Positions 1 through 5,224 of a stretch of 5,435 bases of DNA are shown here, in pieces. The translations under genes were made by a program, and so were the position numbers. This DNA is from Clostridia bacterium (GTDB taxonomy: Bacteria > Bacillota > Clostridia > UBA1381), in NCBI GenBank assembly GCA_900751685.1, contig CAADSR010000288.1, forward strand, positions 1 to 5,435, read 5' to 3'. Below the pieces are notes generated by a model. It was not told the DNA's origin. It did not search any database and worked only from the letters and a program-made list of their open reading frames with translations. Position 1 is the first letter of the stretch. Each line of letters opens with the position of its first letter.

Positions 1-101
1 AGCAGGATTCAGGACGGGTAAAGGTAATAAAAAAACATATTCCTCCAGATCCTAAAGCAATAGAATTAGTTAGAAAATTAATTGATACAGGGAGGTGGTA
101 A
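1..101 (+). CDS. C-terminal end of an upstream phage protein (partial), possibly terminase small-subunit-like
   Basis: A reading frame entering from the left edge (first whole codon at base 3) stays open for 32 codons and stops at a TAA that overlaps the ribosome binding site region of the next gene. The visible end is basic and contains VKVIKKHIPPDPKAI, closing with DTGRW. From memory, several helix-turn-helix small terminases have a similar segment near their end (basic beta strand, then K-x-I/V-P-P-D-P-x-A-I, a helix and a final tryptophan), so this may be a second TerS-like protein or a paralogue of the gene that follows. That is inference from a short tail; it could equally be an unrelated phage regulator. 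The reading frame and stop are certain if this is coding; the identity is not. Confidence 0.45.
   Translation, partial: QDSGRVKVIKKHIPPDPKAIELVRKLIDTGRW
91..97 (+). promoter_or_regulatory. Ribosome binding site of terS
   Basis: GGAGGTG lies 9 bases before the ATG at 107 and decides the start. An in-frame GTG at 95 sits inside this site and so cannot use it; the ATG is therefore preferred and the protein begins MSKYKEW. Confidence 0.8.
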
Positions 102-106
102 CAACA

Positions 107-490
107 ATGTCAAAATATAAGGAGTGGACTGAAAATGAGGATAATTTAATATTGATAAAGGGATGGGCGCGTGATGGCTGTACAGATGAAATGATTGCGG
201 AAAGAATGGGAATAGCCGTATCAACTCTGTATGAATGGAAAAAAAAATACACAGAGTTTTCGGAGGCCTTAAAAAAAGGTAAAGAAGTGATTGATTATCA
301 GGTGGAGAATGCGTTATTGAACTCGGCACTTGATGGAAATGTGGCAGCTATTATATTTTGGCTATGCAATAGGAAACCTGACACATGGAAGAATAAACAA
401 AACATAGAACACAAGGGAGATGTCGAGGTAACAAATCCATTTAAAGGATTATCAACAGAGGAATTAAAGAAGTTGGCAAGCGATGGATAA
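107..490 (+). CDS. terS: Phage terminase small subunit (HTH type)
   Basis: 127 residues. Small terminases bind the phage packaging site and deliver the DNA to the large subunit, usually as a ring-shaped oligomer in the cytoplasm. Residues about 25-47 (TDEMIAERMGIAVSTLYEWKKK) form a clear helix-turn-helix of the homeodomain-like kind found in this family. Residues 52-75 form the usual oligomerisation helix, and residues 78-95 (GNVAAIIFWLCNRKPDTW) match the conserved family ending 'A-I-F-W-L-x-N-R-x-P-x-x-W'. The last part (NPFKGLSTEELKKL) is a likely TerL-contacting tail. It lacks the basic beta-hairpin segment that longer relatives carry before the FWLxNR motif, so it is a short form. The following TerL overlaps it by 8 bases, which supports the function. 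Seen: motifs and context; family role from established knowledge. Confidence 0.88.
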   Translation: MSKYKEWTENEDNLILIKGWARDGCTDEMIAERMGIAVSTLYEWKKKYTEFSEALKKGKEVIDYQVENALLNSALDGNVAAIIFWLCNRKPDTWKNKQNIEHKGDVEVTNPFKGLSTEELKKLASDG

Positions 491-1895
491 GGAGCAAATT
501 CGACTTGAAGCAAAGAAGGAACTTGCAAGGCGTGAGTTCTTTTTTTACTGTAATGCAATGGCGCCGGATTTTTACAAACCAGATCGTAAATATTTAATAG
601 CGGTTTGCAATGAATTTCAGGACTTCATTGAATCTGACAATAAAGTAATGATAGTAAACCTTCCTCCACGTCACGGAAAATCAAGAACAGCCGGACTTTT
701 GGCAGAGTGGGTATTCGGAAGAGACCAGACACAAAAAATAATGACCGCGTCATACAATGAGATACTCTCAACTACGTTCAGTAAGAATGTCCGCAATGAT
801 GTGCAGCAAATAAAAGCAGATCGAAACAAACTAGTATTTTCCGATATATTCCCAGGTGTTCGCATCAAAAAAGGCGATGGAGCCATGAATTTATGGAGCC
901 TTGAAGGTGGATATCATAGTTATTTGGCAACTTCACCGACTGGTACAGCTACAGGTTTTGGCGGGACGCTTATGATCATTGACGACCTAATCAAAAATGC
1001 AGATGAAGCAAACAACGAATCAGTCAAAGAAAATCATTGGGAATGGTTCGTGAACACTATGTTATCCCGTTTGGAAGAGGGTGGGAAGATTATTATAATA
1101 ATGACCCGGTGGGCTTCGGATGATTTGGCCGGAAGAGCATTAAAACATTACACCGAATCTGGAGCAAAGGTGCGTCATGTATCCATGAAAGCATTAAAGG
1201 ATGAAGAAACCCATGATATGCTCTGTCCTGAAATTCTGTCATATGAATCATACAAAGATAAGACAACGGCAATGGGAGCGGATATTGCCGCCGCAAACTA
1301 TCAGCAGGAGCCTATTGACTTAAAGGGCAAGCTATATTCTGGGTTCAAGACATATACAGATATTCCCCGGGATGAAAATGGAAACCCGTTGTTTATGCAA
1401 ATCAAGTCGTATGCTGATACGGCGGATGAAGGCAGCGACTATCTATGCAATATTATCTATGGGGTATACGGCAAAGAGGCCTATGTGTTAGATGTGTATT
1501 ATACCCAGGAAGGGATGGAGATAACAGAGGAAGAGACTGCAAGAAGATTGTATGAATTTAAGGTAAATGCAGCAGACATTGAGAGTAACAACGGAGGTAG
1601 AGGGTTTGCAAGGTCAGTTCGCAGGATATTAAATGATAAATATAATAGCAATTACACCCGGGTGAATTGGTTTCATCAGAGTAAAAACAAAATTGCCCGG
1701 ATTATCACAAATAGTACATGGGTAATGGACCATATTTATTATCCTGTTAATTGGCGTGATAGATGGCCGGAATATTATGATGCTATGGTCAGGTATCAGC
1801 GTACCGGGAAAAACGCGCATGATGATGCGCCGGATGCGACAACAGGGGTAGCAGAAAAAGCAAACAGCAGACCTAAATTGTCAGTACTTAAATAG
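483..1895 (+). CDS. terL: Phage terminase large subunit (ATPase/nuclease)
   Basis: 470 residues, a normal full length. TerL docks on the portal, hydrolyses ATP to pump DNA into the procapsid, and cuts the concatemer. The N-terminal ATPase shows a Walker A of the terminase type (LPPRHGKSR, residues 60-68), a Walker B (MIIDDLI, 164-170, acidic pair D167/D168) and a coupling motif (IIIMTRW, about 204-210). The C-terminal RNase H-like nuclease shows acidic positions in SYADTADEGSDY (D312, about residues 309-320), DIESNNGGRGFA (E367) and HDDAPDATTG (D447, D448, D451), the expected metal-binding set. It resembles the psiM2 ORF9 type of large terminase. The ATG lies inside the end of terS with only a weak Shine-Dalgarno (AAGAAG), so it is probably translated by coupling. 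No missing catalytic residue was noticed. Confidence 0.96.
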   Translation: MDKEQIRLEAKKELARREFFFYCNAMAPDFYKPDRKYLIAVCNEFQDFIESDNKVMIVNLPPRHGKSRTAGLLAEWVFGRDQTQKIMTASYNEILSTTFSKNVRNDVQQIKADRNKLVFSDIFPGVRIKKGDGAMNLWSLEGGYHSYLATSPTGTATGFGGTLMIIDDLIKNADEANNESVKENHWEWFVNTMLSRLEEGGKIIIIMTRWASDDLAGRALKHYTESGAKVRHVSMKALKDEETHDMLCPEILSYESYKDKTTAMGADIAAANYQQEPIDLKGKLYSGFKTYTDIPRDENGNPLFMQIKSYADTADEGSDYLCNIIYGVYGKEAYVLDVYYTQEGMEITEEETARRLYEFKVNAADIESNNGGRGFARSVRRILNDKYNSNYTRVNWFHQSKNKIARIITNSTWVMDHIYYPVNWRDRWPEYYDAMVRYQRTGKNAHDDAPDATTGVAEKANSRPKLSVLK

Positions 1896-1902
1896 TTTTG
1901 CG

Positions 1903-1910
1903 AAAGGAGG
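1903..1910 (+). promoter_or_regulatory. Ribosome binding site of the portal gene
   Basis: AAAGGAGG is a near-perfect Shine-Dalgarno. It lies downstream of the in-frame TTG at 1898, so that codon cannot be its target. The next in-frame initiation codon is TTG at 1922 (11 bases on), followed by ATG at 1937 (26 bases on, too far). It therefore points to a TTG start. Confidence 0.75.
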
Positions 1911-1921
1911 AATTTTACAAA

Positions 1922-3295
1922 TTGGATTTAGAGACAATGAAAAAGATAATCAAACAAAATAGCCGTGTGTTCAATAAGATGATTCGAAGCTCCGAGGTAG
2001 CAGAAAGGTATTACCGCAAAGAAAACGATATTTTAAAAGGATTTAAGCAGTATAGTGAATGTGGAAGCCCGCTAAGAAATGCAGACAACCGAATCCCTAG
2101 CAATTTCCACAACATATTGGTGAATCAGAAGGCAGCATACATTTTCACCGTACCACCTGTATTTGATGTTGGCGGTGATAGGCAGAATAAAAAAATTGCT
2201 GATATATTAGGCGATAAATACGCAAAGGTGTGCAAGGACCTATGTATCAATGCTTCAAATTCTTCTGTGGCATGGCTGCATTGCTGGATAGATGAAGAGA
2301 ACAATTTTAAATATGCCGTGGTAGACTCGAAGCAGATTTTTCCGATTTGGGGAGACGATCTTGAAAAAAAACTATTAGCAGTGATGAGAGTCTACAGCAC
2401 TATTGAAGATGGCGAAGCCTATAGCATATATGAATATTGGAATGACGAAAGGTGCTATTCTTTTCGGAAAAAGAAGCGTCAATCTATATTGCAATTACAG
2501 GAATATGAAAGATTCTACATTCCTTCATTGGATGAAACAGCCTATGATTCTTCCAATGAATTTGAGCATGAATTTTCGGAAGTACCATTTATTCCGTTTT
2601 TCAATAATAATATAGGCGGGAATGACCTTAACTCAATCAAGCATTTAATTGATTGCTATGACAAGATTTATAGTGGGTTCATCAATGACCTGGAGGATAT
2701 ACAGGAGATCATATTTGTATTAAGTGGCTATGGCGGTCAGGATCTAAAGGGCTTCCTAGAAAGTATCAAAAAATACAAAGTAATCAAAACGGATAAAGAC
2801 GAGGACGGGGACGGGAAAGGAGATCTTGAAACCCTCTCAATTGATATCCCGGTAGAGGCCCGGAAAATAGGGATGGAAATAACAAGAAAGTCTATTTTCG
2901 AGCAGGGACAAGGAATTGACCCAGATCCACAAAATTTCGGGAACAGCTCTGGTGTAGCCCTCGACCATCTGTATGACTTGATTGAATTGAAATCGGGACT
3001 TCTTGAGGCTGAATTTCGGGAAGGGTTCGGAAAACTAATCCGATTCATCTGCAATTATTTAAAATTTGATGTAAAGAGCATAAATCAGTCATGGACCCGA
3101 ACATCAGTTCATAATGATGCAGATACAGTGAATAACTGTAAGAATAGTGTGGGAATAGTGTCCAACAGAACAATACTCAAAAAACACCCTCTTGTAGACG
3201 ATGTAGATCGGGAAATGGAGCAGATCCGGGAAGAAGAACAAGAACGAATTGACGCATACAGCACAAAAGAGATTCCGATCGAGAAAGAAGTTTAA
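1922..3295 (+). CDS. Phage portal protein (SPP1 gp6-like)
   Basis: 457 residues from the TTG start, near the family's usual size. Portals form a dodecameric ring at one capsid vertex, act as the DNA channel and dock TerL and the head-tail connector. Family signs: an N-terminal basic helical region with RYYRKENDIL (about 30-39); NRIPSNFHNILVNQKAAYIF (56-75), the conserved 'N-x-I-x-x-N-F/Y ... Y-x-x-x-x-P' strand region; VPFIPFFNNN (221-230); the stem/crown helices; and GIDPDPQNFGNSSGVALDHL (331-350), the typical 'N-F-G-x-x-S-G-V-A-L' motif. An acidic loop DKDEDGDGKGD (291-301) precedes the segment LSIDIPVEARK and looks like a calcium-binding loop. The tail is charged and rich in glutamate. It sits 26 bases after terL and 3 bases before the minor head gene. 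The start could alternatively be ATG 1937, five residues shorter. Confidence 0.93.
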   Translation: MDLETMKKIIKQNSRVFNKMIRSSEVAERYYRKENDILKGFKQYSECGSPLRNADNRIPSNFHNILVNQKAAYIFTVPPVFDVGGDRQNKKIADILGDKYAKVCKDLCINASNSSVAWLHCWIDEENNFKYAVVDSKQIFPIWGDDLEKKLLAVMRVYSTIEDGEAYSIYEYWNDERCYSFRKKKRQSILQLQEYERFYIPSLDETAYDSSNEFEHEFSEVPFIPFFNNNIGGNDLNSIKHLIDCYDKIYSGFINDLEDIQEIIFVLSGYGGQDLKGFLESIKKYKVIKTDKDEDGDGKGDLETLSIDIPVEARKIGMEITRKSIFEQGQGIDPDPQNFGNSSGVALDHLYDLIELKSGLLEAEFREGFGKLIRFICNYLKFDVKSINQSWTRTSVHNDADTVNNCKNSVGIVSNRTILKKHPLVDDVDREMEQIREEEQERIDAYSTKEIPIEKEV

Positions 3296-3298
3296 AAA

Positions 3299-4369
3299 AT
3301 GAATGAGAAGTTAAAGAAGCAGATCCTAAGAAACGGGGAGTATTGGAAGGACCGATTCATTCAGCTTGAAAAAAGCCTGTACAATGACAGCATAGAGTAT
3401 TTCAATGAACTTGAGGCTCAATACAACAAAGCCATTCAGAGCGTGGAAAACGACATTATGAGGTGGTATGTACGTCTTGCGGAGAACAATGATATTACCA
3501 TGCAAGAAGCAAAAAAACTTCTCACCAGGAATGAGCTTGAAGAATTTAGATGGTCGGTCGGGGAATACATAAAATACGGCAAAGAAAATGCCGTAAATCA
3601 GCAGTGGATGAAACAGCTTGAAAATGCTTCTGCACGGGTGCATATAAGCAGACTGGAGGCATTAAAAATCCAGATGCAGAACCATGTAGAAGTATTGATG
3701 GGGAATGAACTGGACGGAGTATCTAATCTAATTAAAAATACATACACCGAAGGTTATTACCGCACTATATTTGAGATTCAAAAGGGATTTGGTATTGGCA
3801 GTTCGTTTATGATTCTGGATAAGCAGCTCATAGAACAGGTACTATCAAAACCTTGGACCTCGGATGGAACAAATTTCAGTAAAAGAATATGGGGGCAGTA
3901 TCGTCCTCAACTTGCGTATGAGCTTCACCAACAGCTAACACAAGCAGTTATGCGTGGCGACAATCCCAAAAAGTGCATCACAGCAATAGCAAGACGCTTT
4001 GAAGTGTCAAGGTCAAAGGCTGAAAATCTTGTGATGACGGAAAGCGCATTTTTCCGAAGCGCGGCGCAGAGGCAGGGGTTTAAAAATCTCAATGTGAAAA
4101 AATATGACCTTTGCGCCACTTTAGACGGTAAAACATCTAAAATATGTCGGGATATTGACGGAAAAATCGTTGATTTATGCGACTATGAGGTAGGTGTGAC
4201 TGCCCCACCGTTTCATGGTCGTTGCCGGACTGTAATGTGTCCACATTATGATGATGAATTTACACAGGGCGAAATGAGGGCAGCAAGGAATGAGAATGGG
4301 AAAACATATTACGTTCCTGCAAATATGAAATATAATGATTGGCGAAAGGAGCATTTGAAAAAGATTTGA
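3299..4369 (+). CDS. Minor head (head morphogenesis) protein, Mu gpF / SPP1 gp7-like
   Basis: 356 residues. Members of this family are minor capsid proteins that associate with the portal and are needed for infectious heads; SPP1 gp7 is involved in DNA exit. The N-terminal 170 residues are largely helical and charged (for example YWKDRFIQLEKSLYNDSIEYF), a form typical of the family in Firmicutes phages. The MuF-like domain covers about 190-315: a helical run with RGDNPKKCITAIARRFEVS (219-237), KAENLVMTESAFFRSAA (240-256), then the conserved core ATLDGKTSKICRDIDGKI (273-290) and PPFHGRCRTVMC (303-314). C283, H306 and C309 are the usual conserved positions; C272, C294 and C314 are additional cysteines nearby. 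A tail of about 40 residues follows, with no fused toxin or enzyme domain. The ATG follows the portal stop by 3 bases with a weak AAGAAG site, so coupling with the portal is likely. Confidence 0.92.
   Translation: MNEKLKKQILRNGEYWKDRFIQLEKSLYNDSIEYFNELEAQYNKAIQSVENDIMRWYVRLAENNDITMQEAKKLLTRNELEEFRWSVGEYIKYGKENAVNQQWMKQLENASARVHISRLEALKIQMQNHVEVLMGNELDGVSNLIKNTYTEGYYRTIFEIQKGFGIGSSFMILDKQLIEQVLSKPWTSDGTNFSKRIWGQYRPQLAYELHQQLTQAVMRGDNPKKCITAIARRFEVSRSKAENLVMTESAFFRSAAQRQGFKNLNVKKYDLCATLDGKTSKICRDIDGKIVDLCDYEVGVTAPPFHGRCRTVMCPHYDDEFTQGEMRAARNENGKTYYVPANMKYNDWRKEHLKKI
4345..4351 (+). promoter_or_regulatory. Ribosome binding site candidate for the cysteine-rich gene
   Basis: AAAGGAG lies within the end of the minor head gene. 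It is 14 bases before TTG 4366, longer than ideal, but downstream of the other in-frame TTG (4339), so it cannot serve that one. Together with the TTGA overlap it favours the 4366 start. Confidence 0.5.
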
Positions 4370-4548
4370 GATGTCCATATTTTACGATCGAAGGGAAAAC
4401 TGTAAGAGAAGAATATTCTTGTAATAGCGAGGGGCACGTAGAAGAATTTAGTCAGACAACTATAAAAAGCAAAGCCATGATAGAATGTTTAGAATCTAAT
4501 TGTGCAGCATATGAAGAAGGAATTGGATGTAAATTTAATAAGCAGTGA
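4366..4548 (+). CDS. Small cysteine-rich phage protein, function unknown
   Basis: 60 residues, starting MRCPYFTIEGK. I do not recognise a named family with certainty, though short 'CPY'-beginning proteins occur beside minor head genes in clostridial phages as far as I recall. It has five cysteines (C3, C19, C41, C46, C55). C41-x4-C46-x8-C55 together with C3 could hold zinc or an iron-sulphur cluster, but no classical CxxC pair is present. It is mostly hydrophilic and acidic, with no signal peptide or membrane segment. The TTG start shares bases with the TGA stop of the preceding gene (TTGA), a typical translational-coupling arrangement, so it is probably made together with the minor head protein. 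An upstream TTG (4339, nine more residues) is possible but has no usable ribosome binding site. Confidence 0.72.
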   Translation: MRCPYFTIEGKTVREEYSCNSEGHVEEFSQTTIKSKAMIECLESNCAAYEEGIGCKFNKQ

Positions 4549-4562
4549 AAGGCGGTGATAGA

Positions 4563-4589
4563 GTGAGTATAGGCACAACATACACATAG
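4563..4589 (+). CDS. Possible leader-like micro-ORF (8 codons)
   Basis: A GTG sits 5 bases after AAAGGCGGTGA (4548-4557), an excellent ribosome binding site, and reads MSIGTTYT before a TAG. It is in the same frame as the scaffold gene, separated from it by that TAG. The strength of the ribosome binding site compared with the triviality of the ORF is the only evidence. It may be a leader peptide ahead of the hairpin or the intact beginning of a frameshifted gene. Function is unknown. Confidence 0.25.
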   Translation: MSIGTTYT

Positions 4590-4623
4590 GGGAAAGGAAT
4601 GGTGATCCGGTTTATCTCCCTGA

Positions 4624-4651
4624 AAAGCGTGGGGTTATACGCTTTATTTTT
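4624..4651 (+). terminator. Hairpin with T-rich tail, terminator or attenuator-like
   Basis: AAAGCGT (4624-4630) pairs perfectly with ACGCTTT (4639-4645) across an 8-base loop, extendable by one G-T pair. It is followed by ATTTTT, so the 3' arm and tail hold 8 T in 9 bases. This is the form of an intrinsic terminator with a modest stem (3 G/C pairs in the perfect core). Because it lies inside an operon whose downstream genes must be expressed, it would act as a partial terminator, an mRNA-stabilising end or a processing site rather than a full stop. No obvious new promoter follows it. Confidence 0.5.
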
Positions 4652-4667
4652 ATATCAAAAATTATAC

Positions 4668-4675
4668 AGAAAGGA
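4668..4675 (+). promoter_or_regulatory. Ribosome binding site of the scaffold gene
   Basis: AGAAAGGA lies 7 bases before ATG 4683 and sets the start there. An upstream in-frame ATG at 4599 abuts its own purine run with no spacing and would run through the hairpin, so it is not used. Confidence 0.75.
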
Positions 4676-4682
4676 CGCTAAG

Positions 4683-5216
4683 ATGAAAAAAGAAGAATTT
4701 ATTGCTCTTGGAATCAGCGATGAGTTGGCCGAAAGTGCAGCCGCAGCATCAAATACAGAACTACAAAACTATATCTCCTTAGAGCAACACGAACAGGATA
4801 AAAAGAAAATCGAGGATGATTATAAGGGGAAAATCAAGGATATTAAAATTGAGACAGCCATTAACGAAGCCTTTCGGGACGCAAATCATCCAGAATTATT
4901 GGTATCACTAGTTGATCAATCAAGACTGGAGCTACATAAAGATGGGACTATCACAGGGCTTGATGAACAAAAAAAGGGCCTGAGGGAGAAATATAAGGAT
5001 TTATTCCCATCACCGAATAAAAAGCTAGAAACAGAAACAAAGACAGATCCAGAGAAATCACAAGGTGAGCAGCAAGAGAAGCAACCAGCGGGTAAGAAGC
5101 AGTACACACCTAAAGATGGGGAGAAAATCGAAGAAGGCTTTGGGTCGCAAATTGCGGCACAGAGGAATGAGGTAGACAGTACAGCCGCAAACAACAGTTT
5201 GTGGGGTGCAGAATAG
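4683..5216 (+). CDS. Phage scaffold protein (minor structural protein GP20 family)
   Basis: 177 residues, normal for the family. Scaffold proteins fill the procapsid during assembly, guide the capsid protein into shells of the right size, and leave before or during DNA packaging. The N-terminus MKKEEFIALGISDELAESA is the typical family opening. A charged helical, coiled-coil-like stretch follows (about 33-65, EQHEQDKKKIEDDYKGKI), then the conserved core AINEAFRDANHPELLVSLVD (59-78) and LHKDGTITGLDEQKKGLREKYKDLF (84-108), the 'D-G-x-I-x-G-L-D-E-Q' signature. The last 65 residues are low-complexity, rich in K, E, Q and T, and probably flexible, ending in NNSLWGAE, which could contact capsid protein. 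The next gene follows after 8 bases. Codon 96 begins an A-AAA-AAG heptamer in the zero frame (see findings). Confidence 0.9.
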   Translation: MKKEEFIALGISDELAESAAAASNTELQNYISLEQHEQDKKKIEDDYKGKIKDIKIETAINEAFRDANHPELLVSLVDQSRLELHKDGTITGLDEQKKGLREKYKDLFPSPNKKLETETKTDPEKSQGEQQEKQPAGKKQYTPKDGEKIEEGFGSQIAAQRNEVDSTAANNSLWGAE

Positions 5217-5220
5217 GAGG
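5215..5220 (+). promoter_or_regulatory. Ribosome binding site of the last (partial) gene
   Basis: AGGAGG overlaps the scaffold TAG and lies 4 bases before ATG 5225. The spacing is short but the site is strong, and no other start is nearby. Confidence 0.7.
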
Positions 5221-5224
5221 GAAT

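Larger units (their letters stand above)
4549..4682 (+). other. Gap between the cysteine-rich gene and the scaffold gene
   Basis: This is the only sizeable gap in an otherwise tightly packed module. It begins just after a strong Shine-Dalgarno (AAAGGCGGTGA, 4548-4557) whose only immediate product is an 8-codon ORF, and it holds a hairpin followed by a T-rich run and then the scaffold ribosome binding site. A different frame (4562-4681) is open for 39 codons with no good start and stops one base before the scaffold ATG. It may be a leader/attenuator region or a small gene broken by a frameshift; the sequence alone does not settle which. Confidence 0.6.

Noticed and set aside
95..106. GTG 95 as the terS start (adds MVTT)
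   Set aside because: The GTG lies inside the GGAGGTGG ribosome site; ATG 107 has proper spacing.
1898..1921. TTG 1898 as the portal start (adds eight residues)
   Set aside because: It lies upstream of the AAAGGAGG site and has no ribosome site of its own.
2403..2615. 70-codon + strand ORF inside the portal gene
   Set aside because: Out-of-frame shadow of the portal gene, with no ribosome site and no recognisable protein character.
2737..3054. Minus-strand ORF of 105 codons opposite the portal gene
   Set aside because: Serine/proline/arginine-rich antisense shadow of a well-supported gene; no ribosome site or family likeness.
3326..3643. Minus-strand ORF of 105 codons opposite the minor head gene
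   Set aside because: Antisense shadow with hydrophobic low-information sequence; no independent support.
4339..4365. TTG 4339 as the start of the cysteine-rich protein
   Set aside because: No ribosome site upstream; the AAAGGAG site lies after it and the TTGA overlap favours 4366.
4599..4682. ATG 4599 as the scaffold start, giving an extra hydrophobic N-terminus
   Set aside because: The purine run abuts the ATG with no spacing, the segment is the hairpin and T-run, and the family opening MKKEEFIALGI begins at 4683 behind a good ribosome site.
4916..5194. Minus-strand ORF of 92 codons opposite the scaffold gene, serine/cysteine-rich
   Set aside because: Composition is the complement of the K/E/Q-rich scaffold tail; no start signals.
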